Shown here piece after piece: positions 33,031 through 43,400 of a stretch of DNA of 64,000 nt. The notes beneath the pieces are model-generated. The model was not told where the DNA came from. It saw only the letters and a program-made list of their open reading frames with translations, and ran no database searches. The DNA lies in the NCBI GenBank assembly GCA_964545715.1, contig CAZJHX010000005.1, positions 1 to 64,000 on the forward strand, written 5' to 3'. Numbering within the stretch: the stretch's first letter is position 1; each line of letters begins with the position of its first letter. Source of the DNA: CAZJHX01 sp964545715 (GTDB lineage Bacteria > Myxococcota_A > UBA9042 > GCA-2863065). Position numbers and translations under genes: made by a program.

Positions 33031-33848
33031 TGCGGTGGGTCGTCGCGCTGCTGCTCGTCACCGTCGCCGGATGCGGCCCCGAGCCCTCTGTCGTACAGCC
33101 CATCGCGTTGGACGCGGAGGTGGCTGTGGCGACGTGTGACGAGCCGGTCGGTGGCCCGTTCGAACTCCCCACGGCGACCGCGGTCGAGGCGGTCGTGGGG
33201 TATGACGCCCAGCTGGCCTCCGCGCCGTTGGAGCAGCTGCCGGCCGAGCTGCCGTTGGATGCCACCGACCCGCTCGAGCGGGCGATCATTGCGTACATGC
33301 TCGAGACTCCGTCCGCCGAGCTGGGCGGCGCTCTGGACCGCGACGCCGTCTTAGGCGCGGGACCGCTGGGAGAGGCTGTGGCGCTGGCGTTTCTCGTGCG
33401 GCTGCAGGCCGGCATCCCGGGGGTCGACCGCGCGATGCTGCGCCGGGGACTGCAGCGCTTCTATGCGTGCGCGCGCGAGCACCCGGTGGAGCTGGCCGGC
33501 TTTCTGGCTGCCGTCTACGACTTCTCGGAGCTGCCCAGCTACGACGTGCAGTCGGAGGTAAAGAACGAGCTTCGGCGGCTGAGCGGCGACGCCGACGCGG
33601 GGGTCTGGATCGCTCAGACGATTGTGGACGGCCAGGTCCGTGAGACCGAGATCGTGCTGTCGGATCGCCGCACAGACGGCGCCCTGGACTTTGTGGTTTA
33701 TGACGAGCACGGGCAGCTCATGGATCGCAGCCGCTTCATGACGCCGGACGGGACCGACATCAGCGGCGCGGCGCCGTACGTGTGCATGGTCTGCCACTCC
33801 ACACCTCCCCAGTTCACCGTTGACGTGGTACATCCGTCAGCGCACTGA
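33030..33848 (+). CDS. lipoprotein with single C-terminal haem c motif
   Basis: 272 aa from ATG 33030, overlapping the upstream stop by one base. Lipoprotein signal MRWVVALLLVTVAGC. Most of the protein is helical with no recognised domain. Near the C terminus is C252-M-V-C-H256 in P-Y-V-C-M-V-C-H-S-T-P-P, a CxxCH motif for covalent haem attachment; the surrounding D-F-V-V-Y-D-E-H-G strands and a Met 14 residues earlier are compatible with a small cytochrome module, though it is short. Coupled to the TolB-like gene, so the two probably function together. Confidence 0.7.
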   Translation: MRWVVALLLVTVAGCGPEPSVVQPIALDAEVAVATCDEPVGGPFELPTATAVEAVVGYDAQLASAPLEQLPAELPLDATDPLERAIIAYMLETPSAELGGALDRDAVLGAGPLGEAVALAFLVRLQAGIPGVDRAMLRRGLQRFYACAREHPVELAGFLAAVYDFSELPSYDVQSEVKNELRRLSGDADAGVWIAQTIVDGQVRETEIVLSDRRTDGALDFVVYDEHGQLMDRSRFMTPDGTDISGAAPYVCMVCHSTPPQFTVDVVHPSAH

Positions 33849-33857
33849 GGAGGGCAT

Positions 33858-34187
33858 ATGGCCTACGACGAAGGACTGGCGCAACGCATCAGGGACTCGC
33901 TGCAGGATCAGGCCGGCGTGGTCGAGAAGAAGATGTTCGGCGGCATCGCGTTCATGGTGCAAGGCAACATGAGCGTAGGTGTGGTCAAAGAAGACATGTG
34001 CGTGCGCTGCGGTCCCGTGGTGTACGAGGACCTGCTGGCGCGGCCGCACGCGCGGGTGATGGACTTCACCAAGCGCCCGATGAAAGGCTGGCTGTTTGTC
34101 GGACCCGAGGGCTATGAAGACGACGCCGACTTCAACGGATGGGTCGCCGCCGGCGTCGATTTTGCGCGGAGCCTGCCCGCCAAATAG
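33858..34187 (+). CDS. TfoX N-terminal domain protein
   Basis: 109 aa with AGGAGG before the ATG. V-V-E-K-K-M-F-G-G-I-A-F-M-V-Q-G-N-M and the ending G-W-V-A-A-G-V-D-F-A-R match the TfoX/Sxy N-terminal domain. Stand-alone copies of this domain are common and need not regulate competence. No TfoX C-terminal domain is present. It lies 9 bp after the haem lipoprotein gene on the same strand and probably belongs to that transcript. Confidence 0.85.
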   Translation: MAYDEGLAQRIRDSLQDQAGVVEKKMFGGIAFMVQGNMSVGVVKEDMCVRCGPVVYEDLLARPHARVMDFTKRPMKGWLFVGPEGYEDDADFNGWVAAGVDFARSLPAK

Positions 34188-34190
34188 CGG

Positions 34191-35123
34191 TCAGGGCTGC
34201 GGGCAGTCTTTGGGGTGCGCGCCGGTGGGCTCAGCGGCCCCATCCGTCTCGCAGTTGTAGAACGGGCCCTCGGGTGTCCAGCCACAGGTCCCCGGGGGGC
34301 AGTCGGCGGTGGTGAGGGTGTTGTTCTCGCAGTACTGCAGCTTGTCGCCGTCGCAGCAGCCCTCAAACGTGATTGGGCCGCAGTCGTCGCCACCCGGATC
34401 GCCGGTCCCGCCCGTGCCGCCGGTATCGCCCGTGTCCTCGGGCAGGCACTCGTTGTCCAGGCAGACGAACCCGTCCGGACAGGCGCCGCCGCAGGGCTCG
34501 TCGCCGCCGGTGTCCGTCGTGCCGCCCTCGCCGGTCGGCAGCTTGGTGCCGGAGCACGCCTCGAAGGACTTCAGGCAGCCCGCCTCCTCCAGGCACGCCT
34601 CGCACCCGGTGTTGGCGCCGGCCGTGCACAGCTCCAAACAGAACTCGAACGTGCAGACGAAGACCTCGCCGAAGCAGTCCGCGCACCCGGCGCTGATGCC
34701 GGTCTGAGAGGTCAGGCAGGTGGCGGCGCATTTGGCGTCCTTGGGACACTCGACCGCGCATGCGTACGCCTCGCCGAAGCTCGGGCTGTTCATGATCTCC
34801 TGATCCGCCCCGTTGGCGCAGGCGCCGTCGCCGGTGCCGGTGCCGGTGGTGCCGCCAGTATCGCCCGTGCCCGTTGTGCCACCTGTCTCGCCGGTGCCGG
34901 TCGTGCCGCCGGTGTCGCCGGTGCCGGTCGTGCCGCCGGTGTCGCCGGTGCCCGTGGTGTCGCCGGTGCCGGTCGTGCCGCCGGTGTCGCCGGTGGTGGT
35001 CGGGTTCCCGCTGGTACCCGTCCCGTCGCCGTCGTCCTTGCTGCTTCGCCGTCCGCCGCCCGAGGGGGAGCAGCCGGCCACTACGAGCGCCGCCGCGCCA
35101 ACCAGTAACAACATCGTTCGCAT
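34191..35123 (-). CDS. Thr/Gly-repeat, Cys-rich lipoprotein
   Basis: 310 aa. ATG 35123 follows AGGAGG; lipobox A-L-V-V-A-G-C. Residues ~30-95 are a tandem nine-residue repeat (D-T-G-G-T-T-G-T-G), probably a flexible or glycosylatable stalk. The rest has about 30 Cys in two clusters: C-A-V-E-C-P-K-D-A-K-C-A-A-T-C with C-A-D-C and C-L-E-L-C, and C-G-G-A-C-P-D-G-F-V-C-L-D-N-E-C. These are typical disulphide-rich surface modules of myxobacterial lipoproteins; no enzyme domain is seen. It is convergent with the TfoX-domain gene and divergent from the FG-GAP protein gene (76-bp shared upstream region). Confidence 0.8.
   Translation of the reverse strand: MRTMLLLVGAAALVVAGCSPSGGGRRSSKDDGDGTGTSGNPTTTGDTGGTTGTGDTTGTGDTGGTTGTGDTGGTTGTGETGGTTGTGDTGGTTGTGTGDGACANGADQEIMNSPSFGEAYACAVECPKDAKCAATCLTSQTGISAGCADCFGEVFVCTFEFCLELCTAGANTGCEACLEEAGCLKSFEACSGTKLPTGEGGTTDTGGDEPCGGACPDGFVCLDNECLPEDTGDTGGTGGTGDPGGDDCGPITFEGCCDGDKLQYCENNTLTTADCPPGTCGWTPEGPFYNCETDGAAEPTGAHPKDCPQP
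34826..34995 (-). repeat. 27-bp coding tandem repeat (Thr/Gly stalk)
   Basis: Contiguous degenerate 27-bp units rich in gccggtgtcgccggt encode D-T-G-G-T-T-G-T-G in the lipoprotein. There are no spacers, so it is not CRISPR. Copy number could vary by slippage. Confidence 0.75.
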
Positions 35124-35199
35124 AGTGCCTCCTGTGCCGCGCCCGGGTGATACCAGAACACGAGACCGGAGGCGAAGGGTTTTGCTATGATTCACCACC

Positions 35200-38100
35200 G
35201 TGGTTGACCTCCTTCGTAGTACCCCTCTCCTGGTTTTGTGTGTCCTGCTCGCCGGCTGCGGCGATGACTCTGTCGCAGGCGCGGAACCGGACCTCTTCAG
35301 CCCCCCGCAGGACGCGGCGGCCAAGGATGCGGCTGAGTCCGCCGATCCCGGTCCCGACGCCCAGACACCGGATGTTGCCGATGTCGCGGACAGCTCGCCC
35401 CCTGACGAGGGCCCGCCGCCGGACCCGGGGCCTGATGCCCCGCCTCCGCTCGAGGACGTGGTGGTCGTGCCCGTGTGCGATCCCCCGCTGGAGTTGGATG
35501 CCGCCAGCCACATCATGCCGACGCTGGGCTTTGTCATTCTGTCCCCGGCCGGCGGAACCGGCGGGTATCGCTTCGAACTCGTCCAGGACGGGTCGGGGGC
35601 GCTGCTCAACGAGCTGACCGGTGCGTACGTCTCCGGGGCGGTGGGCGAGACGGTCGACGTGGTGCGGCTGACCGATGTCGGCTGCGAGGGCGAGACCGAG
35701 CTGCTTCTGAACGTGGTCAGCGACCCGATCGTCAAACCAGGTGACGTGACGCTGCCCCCGGGCGCGTGCATTCAGTTTGACGTGGAGTTCGGGTCGGGTG
35801 ACTTCGCGTTCGAGGTGCTGTCTACCAACGCGGACGGGACGGTGACACCCGAAGGCCTTTACCAGTCCGGACCGGCTCCCGGCAGCGATCTGCTGCGGGT
35901 GACGGATGTGGCGACCGGCCGAACGGGCGACCTGACCGTCGGCGTGGATGAGAGCTATGCGCTGCAGACGACCATGGACCGCGCCTTTGTCGCGCTGGGC
36001 AGCACGCTGGCGCTGCCGGTGATCCATGGAAGCTCTTACGTGGATGTCGCGGCGGACGGCGTCGCCGGGTTTGCCGAGGGCGTCATCACGGGCGATGAGA
36101 TTGGGCAGACGGTGATCACGGTGACCGATCAGTACGTCGGGTGCCTGGGCCCCGGCGGCGACGAGTTTGCGACGGTCGATCTGCCGGTGGCCGTCGTCGA
36201 CGCGCTGGAGGCGCCGACCGGGCTGTGGGGCGAGGGCGGTGTCGGCGCGGCAGTGGCGCTGGGCGACAAGGATGGCGACGGGTACGTGGACGCGGCGTTC
36301 AGCACCGTCAGCTCGCACGTCGGCGGTCAGCGAGCGGGCGCCGTGTTTGTCTACCGTGGCGCCGAAGCGGGGCTGCTGGCTGAGCCGGCCCAGATCATCA
36401 CGGGCGTGTCGCGCGACTCCGACTTTGGGCGCCGCCTGCTGTTCGCCGATCTGGATGGCGACGACGTCGGCGATCTGGTGGTCGCGGCCGCGTACGACGA
36501 CGTAAAGGGCGGCAATCGCGGCGCGGTCTTTGCCTATCGCGGCGTGGCCGACGGGCTGTTTGAAGAGGCGCCGTTCATCTCCCATTACGGGGTGAAGAAC
36601 AGCGACTACTTCGGCACCGCCATCGCGGTGTGCGACTTCAACGGGGACGGGCAGGCGGACCTGGCCGTGGGCGCGGAGCGGGCCGAGGATGAAGCGGCGA
36701 CGCCGGTGTCCGGGGATCAGGGCGGCGTCTTCATCTTTTTGGGTGGGTCGGACGCGGATATCGAGGGCGAGGCCGACGTGGCGCTGTGGGGCCGCACCCC
36801 AGACGATGAGGCCGGCTGGGTCGGCGTGGCGGGCATGAAGTTCGGGTCGACTCTGGGCGCCGGGGATTTTGACGGCGACGGACGCTGCGATCTGGCCGTG
36901 GGGGCGCGCGAGTTCAAGCCGCTGGGCGCCGGCAAGCTCGGCAGCGTGTACCTGTTCGCGGGCGACGCCGAGGCGGGCCTGCTGCCCGAGCCCAAGCGCA
37001 TGTGGGCGGAAACGACGGAAGGCGCGCCGGCGCTGGGATTCGGGGGGCGTATTCGGCTGGGCGACCTGGATGCTGACGGAAAGGACGACCTGGTGACGGT
37101 GGAGCGGCTGTTGAAGGTCGAGTCGAAGAACAAGGCGGGCGCCATCCACGTATACGTGGGCGCCGACTTTTCTGACGCCGCGGCGACAGAATACGAGCTG
37201 CCCGGCAGCGCGGACTGGAGCGCCTTTGGCCTGGCCGCGAGCAATGAGCTTGGCGGCGAGTTGAACATGGCGGACATCGACGGCGACGGCGCCCTGGACC
37301 TGCTGGCTGCCAGCAACTTTGGCGAGGTGCCCGGCGTGACGCCCAACAACGTGGGCGGTATCCGTGCCTGGGCGGGGGTTCCGGGAGCGCTGCCGGCCGC
37401 GGAGTCTTTCCGGCTGTGGGCCGGTTTGAAGGGCTCCGACCGGTTCGCGCGCGGGTTTGCCGCTATCGGCGATCTCAATGGCGATGGTGAGTCTGAGCTG
37501 CTGTCATACGCGTCACACGCCGATGAGCTGGGCGTCAACGTGGGTCGCGCGTACACGGTCTGGGGCCGACCCACGCCGGCGGTGGAGTGGGGCGATGAGT
37601 GGGTCTATGACGACACGGGCGTCGACCATCAGGACGCCTGGCTCGCCGGCGACTTCGACGACAGTGGCTGGACGACCGGGCAGGCGCCGTTTGCTTACGA
37701 CGCTGATGATGCGCCCGGTGTGCTCAAGGGCGATCCAGGGACGCCGAGCTTCTACTTTCGCAAGACCATCGACCTCGCCCAGCCGGTTGCGTGGGCGGAG
37801 CTGAAGACATCTCACAACGACGGGATCGCGGTGTGGATCAACGGCGCGCTCGTGCTGGTCGACGGCATGACTGAGGACCTGGCCTTTGCGGCATGGTCGG
37901 ATGGCGGGTCGACCAAGAGCACCAAGGCGTCCCGGCTCTTTGGACCGGACGACGAAGAGCCGCTGCCGTTCGTGGTGGGCGAGAATACCGTGGCGGTCAT
38001 GGTCAAGAGCTGGGGCGTGGACGACGACTACTTCGACTTTGACCTGACGCTGCAGACGCACGCGTCACTGGTCAACTTTGACGGCGACGTGCTGCCGCTG

Positions 38101-39540
38101 GAGCACCCGGTCAAGCGGTCGCTGAGCCGCGTCACCGAGAGTATGGCGGTGGTCGACGACGTGACCGGCGACGGTCTGGCGGATCTGCTGGTCGGCGCGC
38201 GTGATGCGCTGCCGGAGGGCCCGACGCGCGGCGGGCTGGTCTATCTGCACGCGGGTACGACGGACGGCTTCGAGGCAGCGCCGGTAATGGAGTTCAGCGG
38301 CTTTCCACTGTACGCCGGGGGCAATCAGTTCGGTCGCGCCGTGGCGTCGGCCGGCGACTTTGACGGCGACGGCATCCCGGAGTTGGCGTTGGCGTCGCGG
38401 ATCATCGATCGGCCCAAATCGTATCCGGAGGGGTTTGCCGCGCCGGCGGAGTGCCAGGTTGCCAAGAAGGATCCCGGCGCTGTGTTTCTGTTCCGGGCCC
38501 CCGCGGCGGGTCCGCTGCCCGAGTCCACGCCGAGCGTCGTGATGTACGGGATGCAGACCAGTCAGTACATCGACGCGATCGCCGCCGGGTTCGACAGCGA
38601 TGGTGACGGCCTGGATGACGTGGCCATGGGCGCCTACATCTGGGACTCGCCGGGCGCGTCCAACGCCGGCGGTTTTCAATTGGTGCGCGGGCGCGCCGCA
38701 GACCCGTCGGGTGCCGCCACCGTGATCTGCGAACCCGACGCCTTCTTCACCGGGCGCAAGAAGGACGACTACCTGGCGCGCGCGATGGCCGCTCTGGGCG
38801 ACCTCAACGGCGACGGCTGCGACGAGCTGGCGGTGGGGTCGGAGCTGGAGGACTTTGAGACGGGCAACAACCAGGGCTCCGTGCGGATCTTCTTCGGGTG
38901 GGGTGCCAAGTGTCAGTACAAGTCGGCGCGGGTTCTGCTGCTGGCCACCGGCAAGGCCAACGACCGCGCCGGGGCCGCGCTGGCGGGAGGGCACGACCTG
39001 GATGGAGACGGCGTGGGCGACCTGGTGGTCGGCGCGCCGGACTACCGGCTGGGGTCGCTGCGACCGGGCGCCGTGTATTGGATCTCAGGCGCGCATATCA
39101 GGCTGCTGGAGCCGATGGCGGTGACGGTGGCGGACGGTCAGCTGCCGGCGGATCAGGTCGCTCAGCCCTACTCGGAGCTGGATGTCGACCCGTTGCTGGT
39201 GGTGGGCGATACCGACGAGACCGCTAACTTCGGGCGCAGCGTGAGCTTTGTGCCGGGCGGCGCGTCCGGTGGCGTCCTGGTAGCCGTCGGCGCTTATGGC
39301 AGCGACTTCGGTGGCGTGGGCAAGAGCGGCGGTGTTCAGATCTTCGAGCCGTTCCAGACGCGTCCGGTAGCGACGTTTGGGGGCGAGACCCACCGCACGA
39401 ACGGCTTGCTGGGATTGTCGGTGACCGCGGGCGCGCTGGGCGGCAAGCCCGTGGTGGTTGTGGGTGGCGTGCGGGCCAGCCCGGTCAACGTCACTGACCG
39501 GATCGATGACGGAGCTGCCTACACACTTCTGCTGGACTGA
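35200..39540 (+). CDS. 1446-aa FG-GAP (integrin-alpha-like) repeat lipoprotein with inserted beta-sandwich domain
   Basis: GTG 35200 start; lipobox L-L-A-G-C. After an Asp/Pro-rich linker and ~270 residues of beta-rich sequence, FG-GAP/VCBS repeats with Ca-binding D-x-D-x-D-G loops recur: G-D-K-D-G-D-G-Y-V-D, A-D-L-D-G-D-D-V-G-D-L, D-F-N-G-D-G-Q-A-D-L, D-F-D-G-D-G-R-C-D-L and others, about 12 copies by eye. Around residues 800-960 they are interrupted by a galactose-binding-like beta-sandwich (D-A-W-L-A-G-D-F-D-D-S-G-W, then Y-F-R-K-T-I, then D-G-I-A-V-W-I-N-G), after which the propeller repeats resume to the end. The protein is probably a Ca-dependent adhesin or scaffold on the outer membrane. 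It is first in a run of very large lipoprotein genes. Confidence 0.87.
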   Translation: MVDLLRSTPLLVLCVLLAGCGDDSVAGAEPDLFSPPQDAAAKDAAESADPGPDAQTPDVADVADSSPPDEGPPPDPGPDAPPPLEDVVVVPVCDPPLELDAASHIMPTLGFVILSPAGGTGGYRFELVQDGSGALLNELTGAYVSGAVGETVDVVRLTDVGCEGETELLLNVVSDPIVKPGDVTLPPGACIQFDVEFGSGDFAFEVLSTNADGTVTPEGLYQSGPAPGSDLLRVTDVATGRTGDLTVGVDESYALQTTMDRAFVALGSTLALPVIHGSSYVDVAADGVAGFAEGVITGDEIGQTVITVTDQYVGCLGPGGDEFATVDLPVAVVDALEAPTGLWGEGGVGAAVALGDKDGDGYVDAAFSTVSSHVGGQRAGAVFVYRGAEAGLLAEPAQIITGVSRDSDFGRRLLFADLDGDDVGDLVVAAAYDDVKGGNRGAVFAYRGVADGLFEEAPFISHYGVKNSDYFGTAIAVCDFNGDGQADLAVGAERAEDEAATPVSGDQGGVFIFLGGSDADIEGEADVALWGRTPDDEAGWVGVAGMKFGSTLGAGDFDGDGRCDLAVGAREFKPLGAGKLGSVYLFAGDAEAGLLPEPKRMWAETTEGAPALGFGGRIRLGDLDADGKDDLVTVERLLKVESKNKAGAIHVYVGADFSDAAATEYELPGSADWSAFGLAASNELGGELNMADIDGDGALDLLAASNFGEVPGVTPNNVGGIRAWAGVPGALPAAESFRLWAGLKGSDRFARGFAAIGDLNGDGESELLSYASHADELGVNVGRAYTVWGRPTPAVEWGDEWVYDDTGVDHQDAWLAGDFDDSGWTTGQAPFAYDADDAPGVLKGDPGTPSFYFRKTIDLAQPVAWAELKTSHNDGIAVWINGALVLVDGMTEDLAFAAWSDGGSTKSTKASRLFGPDDEEPLPFVVGENTVAVMVKSWGVDDDYFDFDLTLQTHASLVNFDGDVLPLEHPVKRSLSRVTESMAVVDDVTGDGLADLLVGARDALPEGPTRGGLVYLHAGTTDGFEAAPVMEFSGFPLYAGGNQFGRAVASAGDFDGDGIPELALASRIIDRPKSYPEGFAAPAECQVAKKDPGAVFLFRAPAAGPLPESTPSVVMYGMQTSQYIDAIAAGFDSDGDGLDDVAMGAYIWDSPGASNAGGFQLVRGRAADPSGAATVICEPDAFFTGRKKDDYLARAMAALGDLNGDGCDELAVGSELEDFETGNNQGSVRIFFGWGAKCQYKSARVLLLATGKANDRAGAALAGGHDLDGDGVGDLVVGAPDYRLGSLRPGAVYWISGAHIRLLEPMAVTVADGQLPADQVAQPYSELDVDPLLVVGDTDETANFGRSVSFVPGGASGGVLVAVGAYGSDFGGVGKSGGVQIFEPFQTRPVATFGGETHRTNGLLGLSVTAGALGGKPVVVVGGVRASPVNVTDRIDDGAAYTLLLD

Positions 39541-39541
39541 G

Positions 39542-40285
39542 CTAGCGGCCCTGACCGAGCTCGCGCAGGCAGGCTTCGGGCGTCGTGCGCTCTTTCAGCG
39601 CGGTCGCGACGTTGGGGTTGGCTGCAAAGTTGACGGCGGCCTGAGCAAAGGTCTTCTCGGTGAGCTGCATGCTTGTCAGAAAGGCGGTGAAGCGCGTCTT
39701 GCGATCCGCGTCTGACAGGTTACGGACCGTGGTCAGGCATTGGCGCTGCGCCTCGGCCTCGATGTAGCGCGTCTCCAGGCTCGGGCCCTTGGGTGGTGCG
39801 GTCACCTTTTGGGGCGCTTTGGGCGGCGCCGCAGGGACGGGTTTGGCGGCCCGGACGCTGAGCTCACGCGCGCAATGTGCGGGGTCGGTGCGGTCGGCCA
39901 GGGCGGCGGTGACGCGGGCGTCGTTTGCGTACGCCTTTTCGGCGGCCGTGAAGGCGGCTTCGGTGACCTGCAGGCCCTTCATGAGCAGCCGCAGGCGCTT
40001 GGAGCGCTCCTCAGCCGAGAGCTCGGAGCCGGCCAGACAGGCTTTGAGGGCCGCGACTTCCACGAATTTGTTGGTGGGTGCCGGCGCGACGGGCTCAGGC
40101 TTTGTCTCAGGCTTGGGCTCGGGTTTGACCGCGGGGAGGACGGCAGGTTGGGCGGCCGCTGTCTTCGCCGGTTGGGCCGGCTGAGCCTTTGGCGGCTTGT
40201 CGGGCGTCGGCTCGGCTTTTTTGCACGCGGGCGACACCAGTCCGATGACGCACGTCAAGACGATCAGCTTTTGGGTCGGGTTCAT
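39542..40285 (-). CDS. small lipoprotein with internally duplicated module
   Basis: 247 aa. ATG 40285; lipobox V-S-P-A-C followed by Lys-Lys. A Pro/Ala/Lys/Glu stalk (to ~75) precedes two copies of a ~65-residue helical module (about 82-145 and 180-247), each with the same pattern: C-L ... L-S-x-x-x-R-x-x-R ... L-x-x-M/L-Q-x-T-E ... F-x-x-A ... V-A-T/T-A-L ... D/E-R-T-x-P-x-x-C-x-R-E-L. Each copy has two conserved Cys, probably disulphide-bonded. I do not recognise the family. The stop codon is only one base from the stop of the convergent FG-GAP gene. Confidence 0.75.
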   Translation of the reverse strand: MNPTQKLIVLTCVIGLVSPACKKAEPTPDKPPKAQPAQPAKTAAAQPAVLPAVKPEPKPETKPEPVAPAPTNKFVEVAALKACLAGSELSAEERSKRLRLLMKGLQVTEAAFTAAEKAYANDARVTAALADRTDPAHCARELSVRAAKPVPAAPPKAPQKVTAPPKGPSLETRYIEAEAQRQCLTTVRNLSDADRKTRFTAFLTSMQLTEKTFAQAAVNFAANPNVATALKERTTPEACLRELGQGR

Positions 40286-40400
40286 GAGTGCCGAATAGCA
40301 CACGGCGGGGCCTTAAAAAAGCGACGGGGTCTATTGTCGCGGTATGGCGGAATCACTAAGGTGCTAACCTAGCATCAACACCCAAGTAGGAGTTTCGGCC

Positions 40401-43400
40401 ATGAATCAACTCAGGACACACGTCCTCGTGCCGCTGTTGGTATCCGTGATGGCGATCGCCATGATGGGCTGTCCCGAAGATCCGCCGTCTACCACCGGCG
40501 GTGGTGGCGACGACACCGGATCGGATCCGGACGCCGTGCAGACCGATGGGTTCGTGGCTGAGGTGAAGGACGGCGATCAGCCGCCGATCGATGTGGATGG
40601 TGACGTGACGCCTGATCCATGTGTCGGCGTGGAGTGCCCGGACGGCGAGGTGTGCCATCAGGGCGAGTGCATTCCGGTTCCTGCGTGCGCGGCTGTGGCG
40701 ACGCTGGCCTCTGGGACGCCCATCGAAGGCAACACCAAGGACGGCACGCCGGCGCTGGACGCGTACACATGCGCGGAGCTGAGCGGGGCCGACCACGCAG
40801 GCCCGGAGCTGGTCTACCAGCTTACGGCCGGCTGCAGCGGGCAGCTGACCGTGACCGTGACCTACCAGGCCGCTGCCGGAGCGCAGGTGCTGGACCTGCT
40901 GGTGCTCTCCGACTGCGCGGCTGACGCCTGCGTGGCGGCGGCTCGTGGTGACGACGCCGGCGTGGCCGAGGTCACGTTGGACACACAGGCGGATGCGACC
41001 TATTTCCTGGCCGTCGAGGGCGCCAACGGGGCCGGCGGGCCGTACATCATCGGGGCAGAGGTCGCGTGCTGCGAGCAGCAGTGTGACGGCAAGAACTGTG
41101 GTCCGGACGGCTGTGGCGGCGCCTGTGGTGAGTGCACCGCCAACGAGACCTGCTCCGCGGCCGGCGTGTGCGAGTGTACTCCGCTTTGTGATGGGAAAGT
41201 GTGCGGCGATGACGGCTGCGGCAGCGTCTGTGGTACCTGCGAGCCGCCGGCGAGCTGCGATGACGCGGGCCAGTGTGTTTGCGAACCACAGTGCGAGGGC
41301 AAGGTCTGCGGAGACGACGGCTGCGGCGGAGACTGTGGTAGCTGCGATGACTCGCTGACGTGCACAGATGACACCTGTGCGGACGGGGCCTGCGTGAACG
41401 CGGTCCAGTCGCTGTTCTGTGTTCTCGAGGGTGCGTGTGCCCCGTCCGGGACCGTGGATCCACAGAATCCGTGCAACACCTGCCAGCCGGCGACCGACCA
41501 GGCCGCGTGGACGTCGCTTGCGGACGGTGAGCCGTGCGGTGGCGAAAACGTGTGCTTTGAGGGGGCGTGCTGTGACCCGCTGCCGGCGTGTGAGGACAAA
41601 GACTGCGGCGACAACGCGTGCGGCGGTGAGTGCGGCACCTGCGAGGATGGCTTCGCGTGCTCCGATCAGGGGCTTTGCAACTGCGTGCAGCAGTGCGACG
41701 GCAAGGCGTGCGGCGACGACGGCTGCGGCGGCCAGTGCGGCACATGCGGCACGGGCTTCGCCTGTGATGACGCCTTCCAGTGCGCCTGCGTGCCTCAGTG
41801 CGACAGCGTGGAGTGCGGCGACGACACGTGCGGCGGCAGCTGCGGATCGTGCGACGACTCGCTGACGTGCACGGACGACAGCTGCGACAGCGGGACCTGC
41901 GTGTTTACGGCTCAGGCCGGGTTCTGCGTGCTGGAGGGCGCCTGCACCACGACCGGAACGGGCAACCCGTCCAACGTGTGCGAGGTCTGTGACCCGGCGC
42001 AGAGCACCATCTCCTGGGCACCGGTGGCCAACGGCACGGGCTGTGGCGTGGACGGCGTGTGCTTTGACGGCAAGTGCTGTGAGGCGCAGTGCACCGGCAA
42101 AGAGTGTGGAAACAACGGGTGCGGCGGCAGCTGCGGCGAGTGCATCGACGGCTTTGCGTGCAACCCGAGCGGGATCTGCCAGTGTGTGCCCGATTGCGAC
42201 GGCAAGGCGTGCGGCGACGACGGCTGCGGTGGCTCGTGTGGCGGCTGCGACGACCAGTTGAGCTGCACCACGGACGCCTGTGTGGCGGGCGCATGCGAGT
42301 CCAACCTCAACGCCTTCTTCTGCCTGATCGACGGGTCGTGTGCGCCGTCCGGTACAGTCAACCCGGTCAACGCTTGCGAGAGCTGTCAGCCGGCCAACGT
42401 GTCGACCGCGTGGACCATCGCCGAGGACGGCACCGGCTGTGGCGGCACCAAGGTCTGCTTTGACGGCGGCTGCTGTGATTCGGCCGCCAACTGCGCCGGC
42501 AAGGCGTGCGGCGACGATCAATGCGGCGGCGTGTGCGGGCTGTGCCCGGTCAATCAGGCGTGCTCTGACGACGGGCAGTGCCTGTGCCTCCCGCAGTGCG
42601 CCGGCAAGGCGTGTGGTCCGGACCAATGCGGCGATACGTGCGGCACCTGCGGCGCCAACTCGGTCTGCACGGCCGGCGGCCAATGTCAGTGTATCCCGGA
42701 CTGCACCGGGAAGCAGTGCGGCGACGATGGCTGTGGCGGCATCTGCGGTGGCTGCGCGGCCGATGAGCTGTGCGATGCGGACGGTCAATGCGTGTGTGCG
42801 CCGCAGTGCGACGGCAAGCAGTGCGGTCCGGACGCGTGTGGCGGGGTGTGCGGTACCTGTGACGCCGGCTCTGCGTGTGACGCGGAGGGTCAGTGCGCCT
42901 GCGCGCCCGACTGCACCGGCAAGGTGTGTGGCGATGACGGCTGCGGCGGCAGCTGTGGCTTCTGCGACGCGGGCGACGCATGTGATGCGGACGGCGCCTG
43001 CGTGTGCGCTCCGCAGTGCGAGGGCAAGAACTGTGGCGACGATACCTGCGGTGGTGTGTGCGGTACCTGCGGAGCGGGTGAGGTCTGCAACGCGGGCGGT
43101 GTGTGTGAGTGCGCGCCGGACTGCACCGGCAAGGTGTGTGGCGACGACGGCTGCGGCGGCAGCTGTGGTGATTGCGCCGTCAACGAGAGCTGCGACGCGG
43201 GCGGTCAGTGCCAGTGTGTGCCGGACTGCACCGGCGCGGTGTGCGGCAGCGACGGATGCGCGGGCAGCTGTGGCGACTGCGCGGCCGGCGAGGGTTGCAG
43301 CGACGGCGCCTGCGTTCAGGAGGGCGAGACCTGCCAGGCCGCGTTCACGGTGGACAGCCTGCCGTTTACCGCGACCGGCGACACCGCGGATGCGACGCCG

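Noticed and set aside
34826..34995. Short repeats resembling a CRISPR array
   Set aside because: Units are contiguous, have no spacers and encode the Thr/Gly stalk of a lipoprotein.
35185..37149. 654-codon antisense frame opposite the FG-GAP gene
   Set aside because: Shadow frame; it even covers the plus-strand start region and has no protein-like features.
40356..40372. CTAAGGT/ACCTAG dyad and a TTGTCG-N17-TAAGGT pattern upstream of the giant gene
   Set aside because: The promoter match is weak (three of six at -10) and the dyad has a bulge; there is not enough to call a site.
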